From the NCBI GenBank assembly GCA_964546765.1, contig CAZJKV010000037.1, forward strand, positions 1 to 16,773: DNA of 16,773 nucleotides, read 5' to 3'. Source of the DNA: JAITWN01 sp964546765 (GTDB lineage: Bacteria > Pseudomonadota > Gammaproteobacteria > SZUA-140). This document shows positions 1-10,100 of this stretch, piece by piece. Within the stretch, counting starts at the first letter, position 1. Each line of letters opens with the position of its first letter. The translations under genes were made by a program, and so were the position numbers. The notes under the pieces were generated by a model that was not told the origin of the DNA, did no database searches, and was given only the letters and a program-made list of their open reading frames with translations.

Positions 1-641
1 GGGGGACGCCGTCGATAGAAGACGGGGTGCAGCTCGCCCGGGCGCTGCGCCCCGAGTTTCAGCTGATCGAGCGGCAGCTCGAGGCCGACGCGGCGCGCCT
101 GCGCGTTGCACGTGACGCCGGCCGACCGCAACTTGACGTGGTTGCGGAGTTCGGTGTGTTCGCGTTCGAGCGCAATCCGGTCGACGCGACGATGGTCGAC
201 ATCCACGACCGTTTCGCCGGCATCGCACTCGAGCTGAGCGATGTGCTCGGCAGGCGAGCGGCGAAAGCCGAAGTGCTGCGCACCGAACTCTCCTATCAGC
301 GCCTGGAGGCGCGCATCGCGCAGGCGATCGAGCAGGTGCGCGACGAACTCGCCCGTATCCAGACGACGATCGCGACCGGTGAGGACACGCTGCGCCTGTT
401 GCGCCTGCGCGCCGCTGCTGAAGGTCGTAAGTTCGAGGCCGAAATGGCACGCTATCGTGACGGGCGGTCCGATACCGCGACGGTGATCCAGTTCGAGGGC
501 GACCTGCATGTCGCCGAGATCGAGTCCGAACTGCAAGTCTTGACGCTGTGGCTCGCGCACCGCCAGTTCGCCTGGTCCAGGGGTTCGCTGTTCGAGGAGA
601 TGGGGATCGATCTCGATGTGCTGATCGGGGACGAAGAGTGA
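1..641 (+). CDS. Outer-membrane efflux protein, TolC/OEP family (5' partial)
   Basis: This is the C-terminal part of an outer-membrane channel subunit of a tripartite efflux system. The frame is open from base 3, so the start lies upstream; the GTG at 27 is internal. The visible ~213 residues follow the OEP pattern: a helical segment (ALRPEFQLIERQLEADAARL), a short strand region containing GRPQLDVVAEFGVF, then a long second helical hairpin (RAAKAEVLRTELSYQRLEAR onward) with regularly spaced Leu/Ala and many charges, typical of the TolC periplasmic coiled coil. The stop TGA (639-641) overlaps the GTG start of the RND pump gene by 4 bases, which implies one operon and translational coupling. 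Family assignment rests on helix pattern and context; the exact substrate class cannot be read. Confidence 0.8.
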   Translation, partial: GTPSIEDGVQLARALRPEFQLIERQLEADAARLRVARDAGRPQLDVVAEFGVFAFERNPVDATMVDIHDRFAGIALELSDVLGRRAAKAEVLRTELSYQRLEARIAQAIEQVRDELARIQTTIATGEDTLRLLRLRAAAEGRKFEAEMARYRDGRSDTATVIQFEGDLHVAEIESELQVLTLWLAHRQFAWSRGSLFEEMGIDLDVLIGDEE

Positions 642-3600
642 AGCCGCTGATCGAGTTCTTCATCCGCCGCGGTCTCGTGGTCAATCTGTTCTCGCTGATG
701 CTGCTGGTCGGCGGTATCTATGCGGCGCTCAATATCCAGCGAGAGGCATTCCCGAGCGTCAACTTCGACGTCGTCGTCGTCAGCGCGATCTATCTCGGCG
801 CGTCACCCCGCGATGTCGAGTCGCGCCTGGTAGTGCCGATCGAGCGGGAGCTCAAGGGCGTCGACGGTATTCGCAGCGTGCGCTCTACCGCCTACCAGGG
901 CACGATGCAGATGCTGATCGAGATCGACCCTGCCTACGAGGACCGGTCCCGGCTCGTCGCCGAGGTCCAGCAGGCGATCGATCGCGCCGATCTGCCGGCC
1001 GAGTTGCCGGCAGACCCGGTGATTACCGAGGTCAAGTCGGAACAAACGCCGGTCCTGTCGTTCTCGGTGTTCGGTGATATGGAGCCGCTCGCGCTGAAAC
1101 GCCTCGGCGACCGCATCGAGAACGATGTCCTCGGCATCGCGGGCGTCGCCCAGGTCCTGATCCAGGGTGAACACAAGGAGGAGATCCGCATCGTCCTCGA
1201 CCCGGAGCGCATGCGCCGCCACCGTGTCGCGATCGGCGACGTGATCCGACTCGTGCAGGGCTGGAACGTCACGGCGCCCGGTGGCAGGCTTCAGGCGCCG
1301 GAAGGCCAGAGCATTTTGCGCATCACCGGCGAGTTCGCCTCGGCCGAGGATGCGGCCCGGCTCGTCATCCGCGCGACCGAGCGCGGCGACGTGCTTCGGC
1401 TCGGCGACGTCGCCGACGTCAGCGAGGCGCTGGAGCGGCCGCGGCGTTATGTCGCCGCGCAGGGCGTGTCGTCGATCAACATGATCGTCCTGAAACGCGG
1501 CCATGCCGACCTGCTCGACCTCGTCGACCGGGTGCGCGGCTATCTCGCGACTGTGCCTTCGCGTTATGGCGAGGAGCTCTCGGTCGAGATTTACGATGAC
1601 TTCTCGACCGTGACGCGCCTGCGCCTCGGCGTGCTGACCAGCAACGGCGCGATCGGTCTGGTGCTGGTGCTCGCGACACTGCTGCTGTTCCTGCGCCCGG
1701 CCGTCGCGTTTACGACTGCCTGGGCCCTGCCGGTGATCTTCTTCTCGGGGCTCGCGCTGCTGTACCTGTCCGGGGTGACGCTGAACCTGTTGACGATGTT
1801 CGGCTTCATCATGGTGCTCGGCCTGATGGTCGACAACGCGATCATCATCGGCGAGAACATCACCTGGCACATGGAACGCGGCCTGTCATCCGAAGATGCG
1901 GCAGTGACCGGCGCCTGGGAACTCACCGGGCCGGTCACCGCGACGGTACTGACGACGATCGTTGCATTCCTGCCGCTGATGTTCATGGAAGGAATCATCG
2001 GCAAGTTCGTAATCGCAATCCCGATCGTGGTCGTAACGTTGCTGTTCTTTTCATGGCTGCAGGCGCTGTTCATCCTGCCGAACCAGATACGTGACGTCGC
2101 GCGTGCCCGCGCCCATCCGCCCGAACGCGCCCTGTTCCGCTGGCTGAACGCCGGATACGGCTGGCTGCTGCGGCATGCGGTACGCTGGCGCTACCTGACG
2201 GTCCTGCTGACCATCCTCGCGCTTGCCGGCGCCTTCGCGTTCGCCGGGCAGATGCGGTTCCAGCTCTTCCCGCCCGGTGCCGAGTCGCAGTTTTACCTGC
2301 GCGTCAACATGCCGGTCGGCACGACGCTGGAGCAGACACGAGACGCGCTGCTGCGTCTCGACCGCGAGGTGCGCGCACGTATCGATCCTGCAGTGCTCGA
2401 GACGACGACGCTGGTCGCCGGCGAGAACAGCGCCGACCAGCGCGAACAGATGAAGCAGATCGGCGATCGTTTTGGTTTCGTGCGCGTGATCCTCATCCCG
2501 TTCACCGAGCGCGAGATCAGCGCGCTGCAGGTCATGGACCGGATACAGGCGGAGATCCCGGCGCTTTTTCCGGACATGGCGATCAGCTTTGCGATGGAGT
2601 CCATGGGTCCACCGGTAGGGCGTGCGCTGCAGGTCGAGATCACCGGTCGAGACAACGGCGCGCGCGACGAATCCGCGCGCCGCCTGATGGCGCTGCTGGC
2701 CGGCGTCGACGGCGTCTATGCGATCGAAAGCGACCTCGAACCGGGCGACCCTGAGCTGCACATCGAACTCGATCGCGGACTCGCGGCGTTCGCCGGTGTC
2801 GACCTCGCGACGGTCGCGACCCATATCCGGGCCGCATTCGATGGCTTGCCGGTATCGACGCTGATTCGCGGCATCGAGGAGATCGATGTGACGATCCGCT
2901 ATCCGGAACGTGCACAGCGGGACCTGCAGGCACTGCTGGACCTCGAGATCCCGAACGACCGCGGCGGCCTGGTGCCGCTGCGGCGCATCGGGCGCCTGGT
3001 CGAGGCCCCGGGCGCGACCGCGATACGCCACAAGGACAGCGAGCGCGTCGTCAGCGTCTCGGCCGAGGTCGATCGCCAGACCATCACCTCGCACGAGCTG
3101 AACACCCTGGTGCGCCAGCGGCTCCCCGAATGGCTCATCGAGGCGACGCCGCCGGTCGTCTACAATCTCGGCGGCGAGCAGGAGCGCGCCGAGGAATCCG
3201 TCACCGGGCTGGTGTTCAGCTTTGTGTTCGCACTGCTCGCGATCTTCGTGATCCTCGCTGTGCAGTTCAACCGACTGAGCTACCCGTTGCTGGTGATGCT
3301 CGCGATCCCGTTCGGCGCAATCGGCATCATCGTCGGTTTCGTGTTGCACGGGCATCCGCTGTCATTCATGGCGCTGATGGGCTTCGTCGCGCTCACCGGC
3401 GTCGTCGTCAATGCCTCGCTGGTCATGGCGGTATTCATACAGCGATTGATCGCCCAGGGGACGCCGTGGCGCGAGGCCGTGGTCAATGCCGGCCGGCGCC
3501 GCCTCCGGGCCGTGCTGCTGACCACGATCACGACCGTCGTCGGCCTGCTGCCGACCGCGTACGGCTGGGGCGGTCAAGACCCGTTCGTCGCCCCGATGGC

Positions 3601-3739
3601 GCTTGCCCTGTCCTGGGGGCTGATGTTCTCTACCCTGATTACGCTGTTCTCGATCCCGGCGGCGCTGGGCATCGGTATGGATCTCAAGCGATTGTTTTCA
3701 ATTTTATTTCTGGGTAGTCCCCGGGGCCGCCCCGGCTGA
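638..3739 (+). CDS. RND-family efflux pump permease (AcrB/ACR_tran type)
   Basis: Proton-driven inner-membrane pump subunit, 1033 residues, the usual length of the family. I chose GTG 638, which overlaps the upstream stop (GTGA); residues before it in the same frame are non-family sequence encoded over the end of the upstream gene. TM1 is at about residues 12-31 (LVVNLFSLMLLVGGIYAAL), followed by the usual porter domain (FPSVNFDVVVVSAIYLGASP). A first TM bundle at about 340-500 contains GLMVDNAIIIGENI, the TM4 proton-relay motif. The second porter half and TM8-12 follow (GLVFSFVFALLAIFVILAVQ; FMALMGFVALTGVVVN). The relay reads D399-N400 instead of the AcrB Asp-Asp pair, and the TM10 Lys motif of AcrB is replaced by VVVNASLVM (N925). 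Many RND subfamilies outside AcrB show a VDN form, so activity is still likely. The C-terminus is short and basic. Substrate unknown. Confidence 0.93.
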   Translation: MKPLIEFFIRRGLVVNLFSLMLLVGGIYAALNIQREAFPSVNFDVVVVSAIYLGASPRDVESRLVVPIERELKGVDGIRSVRSTAYQGTMQMLIEIDPAYEDRSRLVAEVQQAIDRADLPAELPADPVITEVKSEQTPVLSFSVFGDMEPLALKRLGDRIENDVLGIAGVAQVLIQGEHKEEIRIVLDPERMRRHRVAIGDVIRLVQGWNVTAPGGRLQAPEGQSILRITGEFASAEDAARLVIRATERGDVLRLGDVADVSEALERPRRYVAAQGVSSINMIVLKRGHADLLDLVDRVRGYLATVPSRYGEELSVEIYDDFSTVTRLRLGVLTSNGAIGLVLVLATLLLFLRPAVAFTTAWALPVIFFSGLALLYLSGVTLNLLTMFGFIMVLGLMVDNAIIIGENITWHMERGLSSEDAAVTGAWELTGPVTATVLTTIVAFLPLMFMEGIIGKFVIAIPIVVVTLLFFSWLQALFILPNQIRDVARARAHPPERALFRWLNAGYGWLLRHAVRWRYLTVLLTILALAGAFAFAGQMRFQLFPPGAESQFYLRVNMPVGTTLEQTRDALLRLDREVRARIDPAVLETTTLVAGENSADQREQMKQIGDRFGFVRVILIPFTEREISALQVMDRIQAEIPALFPDMAISFAMESMGPPVGRALQVEITGRDNGARDESARRLMALLAGVDGVYAIESDLEPGDPELHIELDRGLAAFAGVDLATVATHIRAAFDGLPVSTLIRGIEEIDVTIRYPERAQRDLQALLDLEIPNDRGGLVPLRRIGRLVEAPGATAIRHKDSERVVSVSAEVDRQTITSHELNTLVRQRLPEWLIEATPPVVYNLGGEQERAEESVTGLVFSFVFALLAIFVILAVQFNRLSYPLLVMLAIPFGAIGIIVGFVLHGHPLSFMALMGFVALTGVVVNASLVMAVFIQRLIAQGTPWREAVVNAGRRRLRAVLLTTITTVVGLLPTAYGWGGQDPFVAPMALALSWGLMFSTLITLFSIPAALGIGMDLKRLFSILFLGSPRGRPG

Positions 3740-3833
3740 GTACGCAGCCTGCGCGCGCCTCTGCGCCCGACAACCGGAACTTTCAGGTCGGTGGCCTATC
3801 TACTAAAGCAAGTTCGTCGAGGTCTGGACACCG

Positions 3834-3864
3834 GCTAAGGGCGAAATGGATTTCGCGCCTTGGC
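3834..3864 (+). other. Strong 13-bp hairpin with TGGA loop
   Basis: Bases 3834-3840 (GCTAAGG) pair with 3858-3864 (CCTTGGC, one G-U), and 3841-3846 (GCGAAA) pair with 3851-3856 (TTTCGC). A single bulged G at 3857 and a TGGA tetraloop at 3847-3850 complete it. No T tract follows, so it does not look like an intrinsic terminator. It may be a stem of a structured RNA or a processing or stability element. Only the pairing is seen; function is unknown. Confidence 0.6.
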
Positions 3865-3994
3865 GAACTCTACCACTCTGGATGTCTTGGTAAGAAGCTC
3901 ATGGGATAACTGCCTACCCCGCCGTGACGCAGCGGACATGTATTGGCAGGCGCAACCGGATTGCCGATACAGGGTGATAATACGGGGGTAAGGT

Positions 3995-4013
3995 CAACCG
4001 GTAATCCCGGTTG
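3995..4013. repeat. Perfect 7-bp inverted repeat CAACCGG-N5-CCGGTTG
   Basis: CAACCGG (3995-4001) and CCGGTTG (4007-4013) are separated by TAATC. The repeat lies about 30 bases upstream of the TATAAT box at 4043 and just upstream of where a -35 element would be, a position suitable for an activator or repressor operator. It is followed by TCTTTAC, too short to call a terminator. The role is inference. Confidence 0.45.
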
Positions 4014-4042
4014 TCTTTACGATTGCAGGCACCACAATGAGT

Positions 4043-4048
4043 TATAAT
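4043..4048 (+). promoter_or_regulatory. Candidate sigma-70 -10 box (TATAAT)
   Basis: A perfect TATAAT lies 117 bases upstream of the lipoprotein start codon. The best upstream hexamers (TTGCAG at 4023, TTTACG at 4016) have spacings of 14 and 21, so no good -35 is seen and the promoter may need an activator. Transcription would begin near 4055, giving a leader of about 110 bases. Confidence 0.45.
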
Positions 4049-4109
4049 ATGGCTTCTCACGGCCTGCCTCGTCGTACCCGCATCGGAAGCGCCAGTTTAA
4101 TCGACGGTC

Positions 4110-4133
4110 GTTGGAATTACGGTAATCACCAAC
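4110..4133. promoter_or_regulatory. Dyad in the leader of the giant lipoprotein gene
   Basis: GTTGG-a-ATTAC-g-GTAAT-ca-CCAAC is a 10-bp two-block dyad centred on G4121. It lies between the TATAAT box and the ATG at 4165. It could be a DNA operator, or in RNA a hairpin about 30 bases before the ribosome site. Only the symmetry is seen. Confidence 0.4.
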
Positions 4134-4164
4134 CAGTCGCGCAACGGTGCGAACAGCGGGATCA

Positions 4165-7100
4165 ATGATGGAAAGTAAGGTCATCCGAGCAGTCTGCTGC
4201 CTCTGTCTCCTCGCCGTCGTGCTGGCGGGATGCAGCGATTCGGCTGATATCCCTTCCTTTACCCAGACATCGACCATTACCGGGACGGTCACCGCGCCGG
4301 CCGGCGACAGCCAGCAATTTGTCGCGGTCCGGACGGACGGCATCGGCTCGAGACTCGCGTCTTTTGTATTCGGTTCGGTATATGCGGACATTACCGGCCT
4401 CACGCCCGTCGCGGGCGCGACCGTCGAACTGGTGCAGCTCAGTAACGGGTCGGTTATTGCAACGACTACCACCAATGAAAACGGGGTCTACACGTTCACC
4501 AACTCGCCCGCCGTCGGCCCCGGGAGCGCGTATGCCGTCCGGGTGAGCGGGCAGACGGACACCATGCGCGCGATCGTGACCGGCGAAGTGGTCGATATCT
4601 CACCGACCACCGAAGTCGTCGTCGATGCGGTACTCGGCAGCCTCGGCGGCGGCACGGTACTCGGAAACTTCACGATCCAGGAGGTCGCGGCCCTGAACGG
4701 CCTGCTGGTCTCGCTGGATGCCGATGTCACCGGCATGACCTTCGGCGCCGCCGTCCAGGCAATCAGCCAAGCCGCCGGCACGGTGTTCCAGCAGCTGGTC
4801 GCCGCCTACTCGACACCCGGGTCCGATACCGTGCTGCGCGGCGGCGACTACAGCGTGGTCGACATCTCCGGCTCGCTCAAGGATCCGCTGGTGGTGCCCT
4901 TGGAAGATGCCCTGGGCGGAGTGGAGACTGACAGCGGGCAGGGCGCCATGATCTTCGGGGGCGCCAGGGATAACCCCATCCCCGGACTGGTCCAGGTCGG
5001 CAAGTTCCTTCATGACCTCACGTCCGTACGGGATCCGAGCAGTGATGTACCAATTGATGCCTTTCCCTATCTCCGGTCGCTCAACGATCTGCTGCATATA
5101 ACGAATTCAAACCGACAGATCCTCGTCGCCGACAGGCAGCGCCCCTCCACAGGTGTTGCGGGGATCGGGGCCGCGACCGAGACCGGCTCGCTTATGGTCT
5201 ACCCCCTCGACAGCAGCCTGCGCCTCGAGGAAGGGCTGTCGATTTCCGGCATGGGGATCAGGTTCGCCACGCGCTGGCGACAAGCCGGCGCCGACGCCCA
5301 GCCGCCGCTGCAGGACCTGACCCTGCTCGACGAGCCGGGCGGTTCCGGAAGGGTCTATAACCAGATACGGCTGAAGCAGTCCCTGACCGGCGAGGAATCG
5401 GGCGCGAACACGATGTCCTTTTCCACCGAGGTCGGGACGGCGACCTTCGACAGCACACCGCAAAACCATAATTTTGACGAGCCCCGGGACTATGGCAGCT
5501 TCGTCACCAATAGCGTGACCGACAGCCTGCAGGTCAATCTGGACGGCTACAATGTCACTACCGGTTCCGGCTCGGACGTCTACAGCGGCCTGTACTACGT
5601 GCCGCAGAACGCCGGACTGGTGCAGTTGAGGGATCCGAATTCGGGTACGCTGCTCGGCTGGGGATCTACGCCGACGGATGGAGAACGGGACGGCGAGGTC
5701 ATCGGTTACCACATGTTCTCCGGCGGCTTCGCGAATCCGATGACCGCGGTCGAGCGTTCATTCTCGATCGCCGTTCAACGCGCGAGCGGGATGGGGTCCA
5801 GCAATGCATCCGGTATCTATAACGTCGTCGAGTACGCAGGCTACCTGTCCGAAGGCCTGAACGGCAACACCCCGACGGCATTCGTCGAGACCGGGACGGG
5901 TTACGGCGCTTTGAACCTGAGCGGTACCGGGGTCGTATCCTCGGGGACCCTGGTCCGCAAGCGGGCGACCTTCGATGTGGCGGCTGCGCGGGGCGAGACC
6001 GGGGCCGAGCCGAATATCTCGGGCGAATCCGGCACCTTCATGCCTGCCACCTCGGGTGAGGCCGGCGAGACATTCGCGCTCGAGGTCGACGGCGTCACGA
6101 TCTTCACGTTAACGTCGACCGACGCGGGCGAGACCGTGGAGGCCGAGGATATCCAGGCAGGACTCGACAACGCCACCGTCCAGTTCGATCTGGCCTCGGC
6201 CGGCATCGTCGTCAGCGGCACCGTGGCCGGCGGGGACCTCTTTTTCACGAAGCCCGAAGGCGCGCCGTTCGATATCGTGGTGACCAACGAATTCACCGGC
6301 ATCGCGAGCGCGGCGGGCGGGTTCGAAGGGGCTGATTTCGCGACCGGCACCCGTACCATCGACAATGGCTCTCCGGCGATACCCAACGCCTCGGGCGCCT
6401 CCGGAGAATTCACGACCGGGACGGCGGGTGCGGCCGGCGAGACCTTCTCGCTCGGCATCGACGACATCACGATTTTCACCTTCACGTCGGCATCCGCCGG
6501 CGACACCGTGACCGCCGCAGATATCCAGGGCGGGCTCGACGATACGAACGTTCAGACCAGTCTGGACGAGGCAGGGTTCACCGTCAGCGGCAGCGTCGTC
6601 GGCGGCGACCTGGTCTTCACCAAGACCGACGGCTCACCATTTACGATCGATGTCGTCAATACCTTTACCGGCACGGATGGCTCGCCCGGCGGCTTCGAAG
6701 GCGAGCATTTCGCGACGGGCGCCCGCACGATCACCGGTGGCACCGTCGAGGTGCTGGTCGTAGAGACGGCCTCGGGGGCATCCGGTGAGTTCACGACCGC
6801 GACGGCCGGCGCGGCCGACGAGACCTTCTCGCTCGGCATCGACGACATCACGATTTTTACCTTCACGTCGACCGCCGTTGGTGAAACAGTCGAGGCCGCG
6901 GACATCCAGGCCGGGTTCGACGACGTAGCGGTTCAGGATGCCTTGGCCGTGGCCGGCATCGTCGTCGCCGGCACGGTTGCAGACGGGGACCTGGTCTTTA
7001 CCAAGCCCGACGGTACGCCGTTCACGATCGAGGTCGTCAACACCTTTACCGGCACCGTGGGTACGGCCGGCGGCTTTGCGGGGACCGATTTCGCGACCGG

Positions 7101-10100
7101 CATCAACACGATCACCAACGGCAGCGAGGCGGTACCGAATGCCTCGGGCGCGTCCGGCGCTTTCACGACCGCGACGGCGGGCGCCATCGGCGAGATCTTC
7201 TCGTTCAGTGTCGACGGCGTCGTCATCTACACGCGTACGTCTGAAGCCATCGGCGATACCGTCGTGGCCGCCGATATCCAGGGCGGGCTCGACGACGTAG
7301 CGGTTCAGGATGCCTTGGCCGCGGCCGGCATCACGGTTGCCGGCACGGTGGCCGACGGGGACTTGGTCTTTACGAAGATCGACGGCGCCGCGTTCGATAT
7401 CGTCGTGAACAACGGGTTCACCGGTATCGACGGCGCGGCGGGCGGTTTCGACGGCGCAAACTTCCAGCCCGGTACGAACACGATCACCGGCGGCACCGAG
7501 GCCGCGGCTGCGGAGCCGAATAGCTNNNNNNNNNNNNNNNNNNNNNNNNNNNNNNNNNNNNNNNNNNNNNNNNNNNNNNNNNNNNNNNNNNNNNNNNNNN
7601 NNNNNNNNNNNNNNNNNNNNNNNNNCACGCGGGCCGACGGCGTGGCATTCACGATCCTTGTGACGAACTCGTTCACCGGCCTGAACGGTGCGGCGGGCGG
7701 TTTCGCCGGCACGAGCTTCCAGACTGGTACGAACACGATCACCGGCGGCACCGAGGCCGCGGCTGCGGAGCCGAATAGCTCGGGCGCGTCGGGCGCGTTC
7801 ACGACCGCGACGGCGGGGGCGGGCGGCGAGACCTTCTCGCTCGCAGTCGATGCCACCACGGTATTCACGTTCACGTCCGCAAATGCGGGTGATCAGGTGA
7901 CGGCCGCGGATGTGCAGGGCGGTGTCGATACCAATACCGGCGCACTGAACACCGCCGGCTTCACGGTCAGCGGCACGGTTGCGGGCGGTGACCTGGTCTT
8001 CACGCGGGCCGACGGCGTGGCATTCACGATCCTTGTGACGAACTCGTTCACCGGCACACCGGGCGGCTTCGCCGGGGCGGACTTTGCCGCGAACACCCCG
8101 CATGTGATCGACAANNNNNNNNNNNNNNNNNNNNNNNNNNNNNNNNNNNNNNNNNNNNNNNNNNNNNNNNNNNNNNNNNNNNNNNNNNNNNNNNNNNNNN
8201 NNNNNNNNNNNNNNACCGGCAATCTCGAGTTCTCGAAGGCCGACGGCACGGACTTCACCATTGTCGTGGTTAACACCTTTACCAACACGCAGCTGTCTGC
8301 GGGCGGCTTCGCCGGGGCGGACTTTGCCGCGAACACCCCGCATGTGATCGACAACGGCGCCGAGGCGATCGAGGCGATCGCGACGGTGTCGGGGCAGTCC
8401 GGTCCCTTCACGACCGCGGTCGCGACCGCGGCCGGCCAGGCCTACACGCTGACCGTGGGCGGCGTCCAGGTGTTCACGTTCACGTCTGTAAATGCGGGTG
8501 ACGAGGTGACGGCCGCGGCTGTCCAGGGCGGCATCGTTGCAGCCACGGGGGCGCTGAACGGCGCCGGCATCACGTTCACCGGCAGCGCCGAGACCGGCAA
8601 TCTCGAGTTCTCGAAGGCCGACGGCACGGACTTCACCATTGTCGTGGCCAACAGCTTCACCGGCGGGTCGCTTGGCGCGGGCGGCTTTGCCGGGGCGGAC
8701 TTTGCCGCGAACACCCCGCACGCGATCGACAACGGCGACGAGGAGATCGAGGCGGTTGCGACGGTGTCGGGGCAGTCCGGACCCTTCACGACCGCGGTCG
8801 CGACTGAGATCGGCCAGACCTACTCGCTGACGGTCGGCGGCGTCCTGGTATTCACGTTCTTGTCTGAAAATGCGGGTGATGAGGTGACGGCCGCGGCTGT
8901 CCAGGGCGGGATCACCACGAACGCGGGGACACTGAACGGCGCCGGCATCACGTTTACCGGCAGCGCCGAGGCCGGCGACCTCGAGTTCTCGAAGGCCGAC
9001 GGCACGAACTTCGATATCGTCGTGGTCAACAGTTTCTCTGGCGGGTCGCTTGGCGCAGGCGGCTTCGCAGGGCCGGACTTTGCCGCTAACGAAGCCCAGT
9101 TGATCGATCGCGGCGCCGAGGAGATTGAGGCGGTTGCGACGGTGTCGGGTCTGTCCGGTCCCTTCACGACTGCGGTCGCGACTGAGATCGGCCAGACCTA
9201 CTCGCTGACGGTCGGCGGGGTGCTGCTGTTCTCGTTCGAGGCGGTCGCGGTCGGCCAGACCGTGACGGCGACGGACATCCAGGGCGGGATCACCACGAAC
9301 GCGGCAGCGCTGAGCGCGGCCGGCATCGAATTCACCGGCAGCGCCGAGGCCGGCGACCTCGAGTTCTCGAAGGCCGACGGCACGAACTTCGATATCGTCG
9401 TGGTCAACAGCTTCTCCGGCGGGTCGCTTGAGGCGGGCGGATTCGCGGGCGCCGATTTCGCGAACGGCACCCAGTCGATCAACAACGGCGCCGTCGCGGT
9501 GCCCACGACCTCGACCGAATCCGGCGTATTCACGACCGCCACCGCGATCGAGGTTGGGCAGACCTACTCGCTGACGGTCGGCGGGGTGTTGCTGTTCTCG
9601 TTCGAGGCGGTCGCGGTCGGCCAGACCGTGACGGCGACGGACATCCAGGGCGGGATCACCACGAACGCGGCAGCGCTGAGCGCGGCCGGCATCGAATTCA
9701 CCGGCAGTGCCGAGACCGGGGACCTCGTGTTTACCAAGGCCGACGGCACGGACTTCGAGATCGTCGTGACCAGCGACTTTACCGATTCAAGCAATTCGGC
9801 CGGCGGATTCGCCGGGACGGATTTCGCGGTCGGCGCCCAGCTGATCGAAAACGGTACCGTCGCTGTGGATGCGGTGCCGACGGTTTCGGATCCGTCCGGC
9901 GCCTTCCTGACCGCGACTGCGGTCGAGGCCGGCCAGACGTATACACTGACCGTCGGCGGTATCGAAGTATTCACGTTCACGTCGATATCCGCAGGCGATA
10001 CCGTGACCGCCGACGACATTCAAAGTGCCCTCGATGATCCGAATGTTCAGGCCGATCTGGCCGTGGTCGGTATCACCGCCAGTGGCACCGTCGCCGGAGG

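Larger units (their letters stand above)
3740..4164. other. Non-coding region between RND pump and giant lipoprotein gene
   Basis: This is 425 bases without a convincing open reading frame. It is visibly more AT-rich in places than the flanking genes. It holds a long hairpin (3834-3864), an inverted repeat (3995-4013), a perfect TATAAT (4043-4048) and a dyad in the leader (4110-4133), each listed separately. I compared it by eye with the conserved cores of the c-di-GMP-I, TPP, cobalamin and glycine riboswitches and did not recognise any. The region could carry the end of the efflux transcript, a regulatory leader for the lipoprotein gene, or a small RNA. No T-rich intrinsic terminator is visible after the RND stop. 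Confidence 0.7.

Noticed and set aside
2051..3355. Minus-strand open frame (434 codons) antisense to the RND gene, and a similar one at 803-1870
   Set aside because: The plus frame encodes an unmistakable full-length RND protein; the antisense products are His/Arg/Asp-rich low-information sequence.
3740..3775. Intrinsic terminator after the RND stop
   Set aside because: The GC-rich stretch can pair weakly with itself, but no T tract follows.
3942..3968. Sigma-54 promoter suggested by TGGCAG...TTGCC
   Set aside because: The spacing between the GG and GC elements does not fit the -24/-12 consensus.
3740..4110. c-di-GMP (GEMM), TPP, glycine or cobalamin riboswitch in the intergenic region
   Set aside because: None of the conserved cores I know for these classes could be aligned by eye. 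Only generic hairpins are visible.
6634..8721. Long minus-strand open frame (~695 codons) antisense to the repeat array
   Set aside because: It is a by-product of GC-rich repeated codons and runs through both N gaps. Its product is Arg/Gly-rich with no domain pattern, while the plus frame has a signal peptide and clean repeats.
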